From positions 1-29,530 of the forward strand of contig CAZFPK010000040.1 in the NCBI GenBank assembly GCA_964521025.1: a DNA stretch of 29,530 nt, in the 5' to 3' direction. The notes beneath the pieces were generated by a model. That model saw only the letters and a program-made list of their open reading frames with translations. It did not search any database and had not been told where the DNA came from. The stretch's first letter is position 1. Every line of letters begins with the position of its first letter. The translations under genes and the position numbers were made by a program. This document shows positions 1 through 8,199 of the stretch, one piece after another. The DNA comes from DRTC01 sp964521025 (GTDB lineage Bacteria > Cloacimonadota > Cloacimonadia > Cloacimonadales > TCS61).

Positions 1-760
1 CGATATTATTATAAGAAGTTGCAGTCGAGGGATGTTTTTCTCCAAGTATTTCCAGATCGATCTTTAATGCTTTCTGATAAAATTCTATTGCCTGATCATA
101 TTCTCCTTTATTATCATAAGCAGCACCGATTTCATTATAATATAAAGCAATAGTTTCATGTTTATCTCCGAGTTTCGGTAGTTCTATTTCCAATGCTTTA
201 TTAAATAATTTTAATGCCTTATCATAAGAACCTTTTTCATCAAGTCTTTGTGCATAAAAGAGCAGGTATTCTGTGTTTTGCGGATTTAGATGGGCGGCTT
301 TTTTTGCTTGCAGGAGGGAGTTTTTATAATATAATTCGATATAATATGCTCTTGCCTGCATATATGCTATTTCTGCTTTAATATTTTTATCTTCATCTAT
401 TTCCGTATCTATTGTCCTGTCATAATTATTCAAGATATTATGGAATTCATCTCTTTGATAATTATTAAATTGCTTTATGGATTTCTTTAAAATCTTTTTG
501 AAATCTTTTTTAGTCGTTTTCTGTTTTAATTCAATAAAATCATTTTCTAATTTTCTATATTTCGATTCATAGTTCTTTATTAATTGATCTTTTTCTACTT
601 CTGTTAATTCATATTGCTTATCCTGTTGAATTTTATTTATCTGTTCTTTTTCTGCTTTTACCTTATTATTATATTTTTTTATTATTGAATTTATCCATAT
701 TATCAATTGAATAGTTCCAACTACAATTCCTAAAATTAATGCTATTGTTATAATATCCAT
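1..760 (-). CDS. Membrane-anchored TPR protein, partial (C-terminus outside window)
   Basis: The reading frame is open from an ATG at 760 down to position 1, giving about 253 visible residues with no stop, so the gene is cut by the window edge. The start is preceded by a good ribosome site (TAGGAGAGG). Residues 1-25 form one hydrophobic segment (MDIITIALILGIVVG...), followed by a highly charged, probably coiled-coil stretch to about residue 110. From about residue 155 there are 42-residue kinesin-light-chain-like TPR units, recognisable by patterns such as YYNEIGAAYDNKGEYDQAIE and KALKIDLEILGEKHPSTA. Such proteins are usually protein-interaction scaffolds. The partner and function are unknown, and any effector domain would lie in the missing C-terminal part. 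Confidence 0.8.
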   Translation of the reverse strand, partial: MDIITIALILGIVVGTIQLIIWINSIIKKYNNKVKAEKEQINKIQQDKQYELTEVEKDQLIKNYESKYRKLENDFIELKQKTTKKDFKKILKKSIKQFNNYQRDEFHNILNNYDRTIDTEIDEDKNIKAEIAYMQARAYYIELYYKNSLLQAKKAAHLNPQNTEYLLFYAQRLDEKGSYDKALKLFNKALEIELPKLGDKHETIALYYNEIGAAYDNKGEYDQAIEFYQKALKIDLEILGEKHPSTATSYNNI

Positions 761-1297
761 TCCTCTCTCCTAAAAATAATCTTAAAACACTTCAAATAAT
801 ATATGCAGTGCTACAAATTAATATTGTATCTTTTCCGGCAAGATATTTCTCGATAAGACTCGACTTGCTACGACCGCAGGGAGTGCGAGTTGAGTCTGAT
901 AACTATTCTATCTCGATTGAAAAAAAATTCAGATCGGTTATTCACAACTCGCACTGCGCAGCAAGTCGTGAATAACCTGTGTTTTCTGTTATATTCAACT
1001 CCTGCGGAGTTGTTATCTCATCTCTATCTTATCCCGGAAGTTTCACCTCCGGCTATTAATATTCAACTCTTTCAGAGTTTTTGAAATAAATCAATCCCGC
1101 AGGGATTCAATGTTAATAGCCGGACATGGAATCTCCGGATAAGAGAAAACCTTCCCAATCCGGCAGCTGCCGGATTGAATAAATATGTTTATAATCCCAA
1201 AATCAACCCATGACTTCAGTCGTGGGAGCCTTTACAGCCATCATATTATATTTCCCACGACTGAAGTCATGGGCTTCTTATACGGGTCGGGTGTGAG
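761..1297. repeat. Non-coding gap filled with small palindromes (REP-like cluster)
   Basis: No convincing gene is present between the two minus-strand genes. The gap holds a dense run of hairpins: 857-896 (12-bp imperfect stem), 936-977 (17-bp stem with two mismatches, GGTTATTCAC/GTGAATAACC at its base), 996-1012 (CAACTC/GAGTTG), 1065-1079 (AACTCT/AGAGTT), 1093-1107 (AATCCC/GGGATT), and a perfect 20-bp palindrome at 1157-1176. The 1065 and 1093 hairpins sit inside a longer imperfect inverted repeat, 1028-1059 against 1113-1144. Such arrays resemble REP/BIME elements mobilised by RAYT transposases in other bacteria. No transposase is visible here. Confidence 0.75.
1207..1273. repeat. Perfect 21-bp inverted repeat with 25-bp spacer
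   Basis: Arms at 1207-1227 and 1253-1273 are exact reverse complements. The core of each arm is ATGACTTCAGTCGT or its complement, and each arm is itself nearly palindromic (CCCA..GACT..AGTC..TGGG). It could fold either as one long hairpin or as two short ones. It lies just past the stop of the minus-strand nucleoside kinase, so it may act as that gene's transcript end, but it lacks a clear T-run. The type resembles REP sequences. Confidence 0.8.
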
Positions 1298-2950
1298 TCA
1301 ATAATTAAACACGCTCCCTCCGATAAATTCCCGCAGGATGGAATTAGACGGCACGAGTTCATCCTGGATGGTGGAGATATGATCGAGGAGTTTTATCAGC
1401 CGTTTTGCTTCGAGGAACCGGGGGCAGTATTCCGTGATATCCTGGAGGAGCGGCATAATATGCTTTTTCAGGACTCCGAGTTCGTAAGTCAGGGTGCTGT
1501 TGAACATAAAATCGGTATTTTCCTGGAAGGGAAAGATATTATTATCCTCGCCCTGGCGAATACTGTCCCAGCGGTCGAGAGTCTGCTCTGCGGAATGTCC
1601 GCGGAACTTTGTATCGCGGATAATGCGTCGTACTTTGCGTGAATCTGTGGTGGGAATGCGGTTATGCGGGTCGATATTGAGGTTGTTCAGGGCGCTCACA
1701 TAAATTTTCACCTTTTGATTGAAAGGCACGGACTCGGTCAGTGTATCGTTCAAGCCGTGAATTCCTTCGAGGATGAGGATAGTTTCTTTTTGCTGTTTTA
1801 ATTTGCGGTAAATATTCTCTCTTTGCCCGGTCAGGAAATTAAATTTCGGCAGGTTTATCTCCTTTCCGGAAAGAAAATCATTCAAATTATCATTCAGAAG
1901 TTGAAGATCGATCGCTTTTAACGACTCGAAATCATATTCTCCGTTTTCTTTCTTGGGAGTGAGAACACGCAGCAGGAAATAATCATCTAGTTGAACGAGC
2001 TGCGGATTCAGTCCATTCACGCGCAGATGGATGGAAAGTCTTTTGGCAAAGGTAGTTTTGCCGGAAGAAGAAGGACCCGCGATGAGAACGACCTTGATAT
2101 CCTTTTGTCTGGAAATCTCGTCCGCAATGAACACGATCTTTTTCTCGTGCAGCGCTTCCTCGATCTGGATCATATCGGTCAGGCGGTAGGTATCCTTTGC
2201 TTTATTGAGCGCACTCACATTATGGACTTTCAATATCTTGAGCCATTTGTCATGTTCCTGGTGCGTGGCAAAAAGTTTACGCGGGAAATGGAAATCACCC
2301 TCTATTTTCATCGCATCCTTATCCGGAAAGCGCAGGATGATCCCCGGAGAATGATACAGCAGATCGAAACTTTTGATCGCAGCCGTATTCTCGGCGAGTT
2401 GATGCAGGAAATAATCAAAATGATCTTCGCATTTATAGATTTCTATCTTATTATAAGTCAGATAGGAAAATATCTCACCGTTTCCTTTTTGGGAAAATAT
2501 CCTCTCTGCTTCCGAAAGATCGATCTTTAGTTTTTGGATTGGAAGTTCCTGCGAGATGATCTTATTCATTTCCTCTTTTATTTTTTGAACATCCTCCGCA
2601 GTAAAGATATTTTCTCCGAACATTTCGCCGTAAACACCGTTCCCGATGGAATGCTCGACCACGAATTTTGTTTTTTGCGGGTATAACTTGTGAAATGCCA
2701 TGAGCATAATAAAGATGGTCGTGTCCTGATAAATGCGGTAACCTTCCGGGGAATCTTCTGTCAGGCAATCCGCGGTTGCATCGCTCTCGATCAGGGTATC
2801 TTTCGGAACATAATTACAATTCAGCACATAAGCGATCATATTCTGCGAGCTGAATTCCTCCTGCTCGAAAATATCCCCGATCCTGACCGCCTTCGCAAAA
2901 ACAATTTTCTTTTGAAACCGGTGGTTTATCTTTATATTTATTTTGATCAA
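1298..2950 (-). CDS. Nucleoside kinase with N-terminal TGS/SAD-like domains (uridine kinase family)
   Basis: This 550-residue protein has a C-terminal P-loop kinase domain of the uridine kinase/phosphoribulokinase family: Walker A GPSSSGKTT at 292-300, LDDYF at 321-325, EGIHGLN at 395-401 and an Arg-rich lid region near 431-450. The N-terminal 1-100 looks like a TGS (ThrRS-type) domain, followed by a synthetase second-additional-domain-like stretch around HSIGNGVYGE at 100-109. This domain order is known for nucleoside kinases of about 550 residues in several anaerobic phyla, where the kinase domain phosphorylates a nucleoside, presumably uridine, with a nucleoside triphosphate. The start is TTG at 2950, preceded by AAGGAGGAAGAAAG; there is no better ATG. 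It is divergent from the PDZ-domain gene. Substrate choice cannot be told from sequence. Confidence 0.88.
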   Translation of the reverse strand: MIKINIKINHRFQKKIVFAKAVRIGDIFEQEEFSSQNMIAYVLNCNYVPKDTLIESDATADCLTEDSPEGYRIYQDTTIFIMLMAFHKLYPQKTKFVVEHSIGNGVYGEMFGENIFTAEDVQKIKEEMNKIISQELPIQKLKIDLSEAERIFSQKGNGEIFSYLTYNKIEIYKCEDHFDYFLHQLAENTAAIKSFDLLYHSPGIILRFPDKDAMKIEGDFHFPRKLFATHQEHDKWLKILKVHNVSALNKAKDTYRLTDMIQIEEALHEKKIVFIADEISRQKDIKVVLIAGPSSSGKTTFAKRLSIHLRVNGLNPQLVQLDDYFLLRVLTPKKENGEYDFESLKAIDLQLLNDNLNDFLSGKEINLPKFNFLTGQRENIYRKLKQQKETILILEGIHGLNDTLTESVPFNQKVKIYVSALNNLNIDPHNRIPTTDSRKVRRIIRDTKFRGHSAEQTLDRWDSIRQGEDNNIFPFQENTDFMFNSTLTYELGVLKKHIMPLLQDITEYCPRFLEAKRLIKLLDHISTIQDELVPSNSILREFIGGSVFNY

Positions 2951-3030
2951 CTTTCTTCCTCCTTAATTGAACGGGCATAGAATTTATTTATCAGACCGGA
3001 AGTCAAGTAGTTTTCTTTTCCAACCAATCC

Positions 3031-3128
3031 CGCACCCCGCTCCTCGCAACCCGTACCTCGCAACTCGAATCCTGCACCCCGCACCCCGCAATTCGCATCT
3101 TGTCCCTTTCACCTTGTCCCTTGTAACT
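3031..3128. repeat. Degenerate 7-bp tandem repeat, about 14 units
   Basis: From 3031 the sequence parses into consecutive heptamers without gaps: CGCACCC, CGCTCCT, CGCAACC, CGTACCT, CGCAACT, CGAATCC, TGCACCC, CGCACCC, CGCAATT, CGCATCT, then more decayed units TGTCCCT, TTCACCT, TGTCCCT, TGTAACT. The consensus is about CGCACCY. It occupies the divergent intergenic region between the nucleoside kinase (start 2950) and the PDZ protein (start 3192), where promoters for both must lie. Confidence 0.85.
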
Positions 3129-3191
3129 TTTTCATTGACACCAAATATTCCATTTTTTCTTTTAAATCCATCAAAAAAGGAGGGAAAAAAG

Positions 3192-4523
3192 ATGAAGAAG
3201 ATCGTTTTTGTATTTTGTATAGCATTTCTATTGCTCACTAATTTCATGACTGCAGAGCAGTCTGCAAAGGAGAACCGGATGAAACTCAGGATAACCGGTT
3301 TTAACGAAGCGACCGCGATCGAGATAGGCGGAGCAAAGATCGGGGACATTTTCCTGACTTATGATGGAAAGCCTGTTCATACTCTCGAGCAATTAGCAGA
3401 ATTCAAGAAAGAAGTTCAAACCGATGATGTGAAAATAACTCTCCTGCGGGGAAACGCTGTCATCCCGATCAGGATACCGAAAGGACAGATCGGAGTTTAC
3501 CTGCGGGAATTAATGCCCGATCATAAGGTAGATGACAATGCTGTCTTGATCGACGGGATCGGCAGCTTAGGCTGGGGAATCGGGATGGAAAATTCTTTCC
3601 TCGGAGCATTGACCCTGGTCGAGGAGAAATTCGGACAAAAAACGAGTTACCGGGATCTGGTCGGACTCTCCGGTTATGGTTTCCGGCTGCATTTCTTTGA
3701 CGGTTTCTGCCCCAGTTCTCCCGATGCTACTTGCGGAAAAGATGTGGGTGCGGAAGTTTTCAGGAAGTTAGGTTATGATTTCGATGTCTATCACCTGCAA
3801 AAAGATGAATTTAAGGAAAAAGATATCGAGATGAGACCGGAAGATGAATTGCGGAAGGTCATTCTGGAAAGCATCGATAACGGTTATCCTGTCCTTGCTC
3901 TGGACCTGATCGAAGTTCCCGAATGGGGTTTGATCACCGGTTACCAGAAAGACGGGAAAGAATTATTCTGCCGTACTTATTTCGACAAAACCGATAGCTA
4001 TGAAATCGCCAGGAAATTCCCCTGGATCTTTTTTGTGATCAAAGGTTATGAAAAAACAGATATTTCTCCTTTATTTGCCGGTTCATTCGAAATTGCCAAT
4101 GAACTTTATAACCGTGAGAAATATGACGAATATTTTTCCGGTATCAAAGCCGTTGAAGAATGGATCGTCGATCTACAGGATGAAAAAGCATATTCCAATG
4201 CGGATAAAAAAGTATTTGAAGAAATGAAGCTGGCAAACTGGTGGATCTATTACAGTTTAATGGAAGCAAGAGCAATTACTGAAGAATATCTCCGGGAAAA
4301 CATCGAGAAATTTAAAAAAGATAAAGAGCTGACAACTAAATTAGCGGAAATTTATAAAGATGAAGCCGAACTTCTCTATGATCATTTTAAAGAAATTCCT
4401 TCTCCGCATGTTCCCGATCCCGACCTGAGCTGGGACCAAGAGAACAGGGAAAAGCAGGTCAAGATCCTCCGGGAATTATTGGAACTCGAAAAGGAAGCGA
4501 ACAAGATTCTGCAGAAGATTTGA
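3192..4523 (+). CDS. Secreted protein with PDZ domain and papain-like (C39/BtrH_N-like) fold, probably non-catalytic
   Basis: I chose ATG 3192 because it follows AAGGAGGGAAAAAAG and opens directly into a signal peptide (MKKIVFVFCIAFLLLTNFMTA). The open frame upstream to 2967 is low-complexity heptamer repeat. Of 443 residues, about 25-103 look like a PDZ domain (GGAKIGDIFLTYDGKPV). Residues 115-285 resemble the papain-like fold of C39 peptidases/BtrH_N proteins (GLSGYGFRLHFFDGF, ILESIDNGYPVLALDL, WGLITGYQKDG). The helix that would carry a catalytic Cys reads WGIGMENSFLGAL, with no Cys, so it is probably a binding domain. The remainder, 290-443, is helical and charged. The fold assignment is by pattern; no function is claimed beyond an exported, possibly peptide-binding, role. 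Confidence 0.7.
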   Translation: MKKIVFVFCIAFLLLTNFMTAEQSAKENRMKLRITGFNEATAIEIGGAKIGDIFLTYDGKPVHTLEQLAEFKKEVQTDDVKITLLRGNAVIPIRIPKGQIGVYLRELMPDHKVDDNAVLIDGIGSLGWGIGMENSFLGALTLVEEKFGQKTSYRDLVGLSGYGFRLHFFDGFCPSSPDATCGKDVGAEVFRKLGYDFDVYHLQKDEFKEKDIEMRPEDELRKVILESIDNGYPVLALDLIEVPEWGLITGYQKDGKELFCRTYFDKTDSYEIARKFPWIFFVIKGYEKTDISPLFAGSFEIANELYNREKYDEYFSGIKAVEEWIVDLQDEKAYSNADKKVFEEMKLANWWIYYSLMEARAITEEYLRENIEKFKKDKELTTKLAEIYKDEAELLYDHFKEIPSPHVPDPDLSWDQENREKQVKILRELLELEKEANKILQKI

Positions 4524-4534
4524 TTTGAATCCGG

Positions 4535-4575
4535 CTGGACTTCATCCGTCATTTGACCGCTGAAGTTCAGTTTTT
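4535..4575 (+). terminator. Probable rho-independent terminator after the PDZ gene
   Basis: CTGGACTTCA (4535-4544) pairs with TGAAGTTCAG (4561-4570), a 10-bp stem with one G-T pair and a 16-nt loop, directly followed by TTTTTCTT. It lies 11 bases past the stop codon at 4523 and before the convergent membrane protein gene. Confidence 0.6.
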
Positions 4576-4603
4576 CTTAATATAACAAGAGTGGAATCTT
4601 GTT

Positions 4604-5170
4604 TTACGAGTCCGGCATTTTCAGCATATCCTCGATCTTAAAATACATTGCTTCTACCAGGCTGAAACTGAAATGAATGACCAGCATCATAATAAATGCA
4701 TTGACCAGGTAATTTAAGATCAATTTTCCGGTGATAGTTTCTTTTATCAGGAGCAGGACAATCGCATTGATAATTGTATAGGAAACAGAACTGAAGAAAC
4801 TAACTACCAGATTCCGCAGGTAATAATTTTTGAATTTGAACCAGATCGCTCTGAAGATCAAGGCATACGACCAAAATAAGAAAAGAGAGTATAATATCAA
4901 GCGATAAAATCCTCCCACCTGGACGGAGATCATAGTTCTTTTCAAGATCATCCCGCAGAGCAGCGAACCAAAAAAGATCAGTAGAACAATATCTTTTGAT
5001 CTGAAAAATTTAGTGAAAATATAAACAAGACTTCCGAAAATCGCGAAAACAGTTATATGAAAACCATAGATCGTATTTAATTTCCAATTAAAAAGCGAAC
5101 GCGCTATAACGCTGAAAATCAAACTAACTGCAATTAAAATAATACTAAAAATTATATCTTTTTTTTTCAT
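4604..5170 (-). CDS. Integral membrane protein of unknown function
   Basis: I do not recognise the family. The start at 5170 (MKKKDIIFS) is preferred over the upstream ATG at 5194 because AGAAGGAAAA sits just before it. The 188 residues contain about five to six hydrophobic helices (FSIILIAVSLIFSVIA, FHITVFAIFGSLVYIF, IVLLIFFGSLLCGMI, LILYSLFLFWSYALI, VSYTIINAIVLLLI, LVNAFIMMLVIHFSFSLV) and no obvious polar active-site motif. It lies downstream of the outer-membrane barrel gene on the same strand with a 73-bp gap, so co-transcription is possible. Confidence 0.7.
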   Translation of the reverse strand: MKKKDIIFSIILIAVSLIFSVIARSLFNWKLNTIYGFHITVFAIFGSLVYIFTKFFRSKDIVLLIFFGSLLCGMILKRTMISVQVGGFYRLILYSLFLFWSYALIFRAIWFKFKNYYLRNLVVSFFSSVSYTIINAIVLLLIKETITGKLILNYLVNAFIMMLVIHFSFSLVEAMYFKIEDMLKMPDS

Positions 5171-5243
5171 TTTTCCTTCTGTTTCACATCTCATTTAAGA
5201 GATTTGGGGTTTTTGTCCGGCGAAGACGAAAAGGGTGAGTTTT

Positions 5244-6866
5244 TCAATTCACAAAAATCCAATTCACTCCGATATTTAAATGAGTTCCCGGGATCGTATT
5301 TCCGAACAGATCTTTCACATTCGTTAAATTGATGGCATCCAGTTTGAACTCAAATTGGTCTGTAACTTGAATGGCGAAATAAGCATCGATATTAAAACTT
5401 CGTTCGATTATTTCTTCTGCTGAAAAATCAGCGCAGTAAAAATGAGAAAAACCGAATTTTAAAGCATTATTATATTTGAGATGATAGATAAATTCAAAAT
5501 ATGTTTTGCTTTGCAGATCAGGATAATTTTGCAGGTTTTTATCGAATTCCCGGAACATAGTCCATTTTTTGATGTTTAGAGTAAAATCGGAGAAATTGAG
5601 ATCCATATAATTTGTTATTTCTGCAAAGAATTTTTTTACCTCATTAAATCTCTGCTCACCGATAATTATCTCATTCTCCATAAAAAATGGATTTATGGTT
5701 AAACCGATTCCAGTTTTTTCCAAAAAGAAATCGAGTTTCTTTTTCGAGTATTTTCCGATCAAACCAAAAGATTTATAGAAGTTTCTTTTGATCTTTGAGG
5801 AAAACAGGAAATTATCCTCATTTTGATAATAAACGGAATTAGAGAACTTGAAATCAAATATTTCCGAATTTTGAAATAAGCTTCCTGTAAAAAAAGTCGA
5901 GTCCGCAGGTTCGGTTTGCAGGAAATATTCAAAATATCCGGTTACGGAATGTGTTTTGGATTGCAAAGATTTCTTGAGCAGGAATTGAGATTGTTTTTGA
6001 TTTTCGCTTTTAATTCTTCTTTTATTATATGAATAACCCACATCGACCAGAGGATTTTCCCATAAAAAAGAATAATCTGCGGAAAACTCGTTTATAACCG
6101 AAATCTCTTCCTCATAAGCGGATAATTTTTGACTCGAAATTTCCTGGTCGATCATGGTATGATAAAAATGCAATTTACCCCGATCGAATCTATAAAAGAG
6201 ATGCAGATCGATGTTTTTCGCTCTTTCATTTTCATTTAACCAGAGTCCGTCAAAAGAGAGGACATCGAATTTCAAGTTCAGGTTTTCGATATTCAATATT
6301 TTCCCTTTTTGGAAAGAAGCAAAAACATGGTTCATATCATGATCTCCGAGAGCAAGATAAGAATCGGTCAGGGAAACCGGCAGCTCGTAATCCTTTTGCT
6401 CGAAAATGATCTGATCCGTGAGATACTGAATTTGATAATAAGGAGCATAATTCTGAAATTCATGGATCGATGATATTTTGAAAGGGATGAAAGTGAAATT
6501 GTTTTTTCTAAATAAAAGTTGTTCTTCAAAGGGAGATTTAATATGAAAATATTCCCGGTAATCGAGAAAGGGCAGGTTCAATTTTTTTCTCGCTCGTTTC
6601 TTCTGCAAAATCGTTTCTCTTACATCTTTTTTTAATTGAGCAGTATCGATGCCGGTCGAATCGGTAATTTCTTCTTTTCTGGAAATATTCAGGGAATCTG
6701 AAAATATCATATCCTGGAATTTATTATGCAAAGAATCGGGAATAAAAATATCCGGAGAAACAGAATTGGAAGCTCCTGTTTCCTGACAGTAAATAGTTGT
6801 GATCGAAAAAGTTAGAAATATACTCAATAAAACGGTTATTTTTTTTTGAAAAAGGTTCTTCAACAT
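5244..6866 (-). CDS. Probable outer-membrane beta-barrel protein
   Basis: This 540-residue protein begins with a signal peptide (MLKNLFQKKITVLLSIFLTF, cleavage probably near the Cys/Gln of IYCQETG) and continues as alternating aromatic/polar strands typical of a barrel. It ends in a C-terminal block (FEFKLDAINLTNVKDLFG ... LNIGVNWIFVN) like the last strands of TonB-dependent or porin-like barrels. No TonB plug domain is seen. Residues 60-95 are a charged stretch (KKDVRETILQKKRARKKL). I chose ATG 6866, which starts two bases after the stop of the upstream epimerase; an ATG at 6881 would overlap that gene. Translational coupling with the epimerase is likely. Ligand unknown. Confidence 0.65.
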   Translation of the reverse strand: MLKNLFQKKITVLLSIFLTFSITTIYCQETGASNSVSPDIFIPDSLHNKFQDMIFSDSLNISRKEEITDSTGIDTAQLKKDVRETILQKKRARKKLNLPFLDYREYFHIKSPFEEQLLFRKNNFTFIPFKISSIHEFQNYAPYYQIQYLTDQIIFEQKDYELPVSLTDSYLALGDHDMNHVFASFQKGKILNIENLNLKFDVLSFDGLWLNENERAKNIDLHLFYRFDRGKLHFYHTMIDQEISSQKLSAYEEEISVINEFSADYSFLWENPLVDVGYSYNKRRIKSENQKQSQFLLKKSLQSKTHSVTGYFEYFLQTEPADSTFFTGSLFQNSEIFDFKFSNSVYYQNEDNFLFSSKIKRNFYKSFGLIGKYSKKKLDFFLEKTGIGLTINPFFMENEIIIGEQRFNEVKKFFAEITNYMDLNFSDFTLNIKKWTMFREFDKNLQNYPDLQSKTYFEFIYHLKYNNALKFGFSHFYCADFSAEEIIERSFNIDAYFAIQVTDQFEFKLDAINLTNVKDLFGNTIPGTHLNIGVNWIFVN

Positions 6867-6868
6867 AA

Positions 6869-7843
6869 TTATTTCATCCAATTATTTTCTCTGTACCAAT
6901 CATAAGTCAAAATAAGATTTTCCAATAAATTTTTTGAAGGTTCAAAACCTAACATTTTTTTTGATTTTTCATTGGAAACGAGCCAGGATTCTTGTTTCAA
7001 TTCCTTTATTTTATCTTTATTCAACAAGGGAGGTTTTTTGTTGAAAATGGAAATAAATTCGGAAAAAACTGCGATAATATCCAGGAATAATCCGGGAATC
7101 GTGATTTTCAACGAAGAAGTTCTTAGAGCTTTCTCCAGGTTTTTGGAAAATTCTCTTAAATTAACATTCAAACCGGATGCGAAAAATATCTGGTTAAAAG
7201 CGTGTTTATTATTTAAAGTACTGATAATCAGGTCTATCAAATCCCGAACAAAGATCAAACCGAGTTGCTTGTTCTTATTTCCTGCAAACAAAGAGATGTG
7301 CCTTTTTAGCAGTTTGAAATAAATCAGGAAATCTTTATCTCCCGGACCGAAAACAGCAGCAGGCCGGATAATAGTCCACGGTTTTTCTGACTGTGTCCGG
7401 ATAAGTTCTTCTGCTGCTAATTTACTTTTTCCATAATTTGAGACAGGATTACATTCATCGGTTTCCTTTTTTGGATGGTCTTTTTTTGAAGGACCGCTCG
7501 CTGCTTGACTGCTGATAAAAACGAATTGTTTCAAAGAATTAAGGGAATTATAAATTTCCACCAAAGAACCTGTCAAATCGATGTTGTTTTCTTTGAATTC
7601 CTCCCGATTCTTTGCTTTTGTCAAAGCTGCATTATGGATGAGAATCTCGTGATCTTTAAATAATTTCTTCAGCTGCGTTTTGTCTTCATAATCGATCCGT
7701 GCAATATCGCAATTTACCGGAAGTAACTCAATATTCGACTTTTTACGAACAAGACAGGTTACGCTGAATTTTTTCTTGAGAAGTTCTTTCACCAGAAAAC
7801 TTCCGATAAATCCATTCGCTCCTGTTATGGCGATTTTTTTCAT
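6869..7843 (-). CDS. NAD(P)-dependent epimerase/dehydratase (extended SDR family)
   Basis: This 324-residue Rossmann protein begins with the extended-SDR dinucleotide motif GANGFIG (residues 7-13) and has the catalytic YGKSK motif (Tyr-x-x-x-Lys) with the upstream SSQAASGPS Ser region. These enzymes act on nucleotide sugars, sterols or related carbonyl/hydroxyl substrates. Sequence does not tell which, and the downstream partner is a barrel protein rather than sugar genes. The start ATG at 7843 has no strong ribosome site in front of it, but the Rossmann fold begins immediately, so the start is secure. The end almost touches the start of the barrel gene. Confidence 0.85.
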   Translation of the reverse strand: MKKIAITGANGFIGSFLVKELLKKKFSVTCLVRKKSNIELLPVNCDIARIDYEDKTQLKKLFKDHEILIHNAALTKAKNREEFKENNIDLTGSLVEIYNSLNSLKQFVFISSQAASGPSKKDHPKKETDECNPVSNYGKSKLAAEELIRTQSEKPWTIIRPAAVFGPGDKDFLIYFKLLKRHISLFAGNKNKQLGLIFVRDLIDLIISTLNNKHAFNQIFFASGLNVNLREFSKNLEKALRTSSLKITIPGLFLDIIAVFSEFISIFNKKPPLLNKDKIKELKQESWLVSNEKSKKMLGFEPSKNLLENLILTYDWYRENNWMK

Positions 7844-8199
7844 AGATGTAAATTCAGAAATTGTTACTTATCGGTCAAATAAAACTTGCTGAATTTTTAA
7901 ATCGTAGTTCGGAACTTGTTCCGATACTAAAAAATAAATAAAGAGAAACTCATAAATCCTGACTTTACTCATCGTTCCCAATCCCTGATTGGGAACGGCT
8001 GATACTCGTACATTCATTCCCAAGAGGGCTTTGGGAACGATGGTGAAAGGTTTAATTTAAAGACTTTTTAACTGTTGAATTGGTACAATAGAAAGAGAAT
8101 ACTTCTAAACCTCTTCCAGGTTTTATGATAAAACTTGACTTCAAAAAAGCCCAAAATATTTGTCGATTTGATTATTTAAAAATTTTTATTGGAGTTTAC
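7844..8199. repeat. Divergent intergenic region with REP-like hairpins
   Basis: There is no gene here. Three palindromes are visible: TCGGAAC/GTTCCGA at 7909-7924, a perfect 11-bp stem CGTTCCCAATC/GATTGGGAACG at 7973-7997 with a 3-base loop, and a wider inverted repeat CATCGTTCCCAA (7970-7981) against TTGGGAACGATG (8031-8042). The last two compete for the same arm. TACAAT at 8084-8089 is a possible -10 box for the adenylate kinase gene, but I find no good -35 box. Confidence 0.7.

Noticed and set aside
890..1084. A 64-residue plus-strand open frame
   Set aside because: It lies wholly within overlapping palindromes, has no ribosome site and shows no recognisable protein pattern.
1991..2530. 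A 179-residue open frame opposite the nucleoside kinase
   Set aside because: It is antisense to a gene with clear family motifs and has no ribosome site or family resemblance of its own.
3135..3166. TTGACA followed by TTTAAA as a promoter for the PDZ gene
   Set aside because: The spacer is 20 bases and the -10 box is weak, so it cannot be supported.
2967..3191. N-terminal extension of the PDZ protein
   Set aside because: The in-frame extension is translated heptamer repeat (HPAPRN-type). A strong ribosome site and signal peptide mark 3192 as the start.
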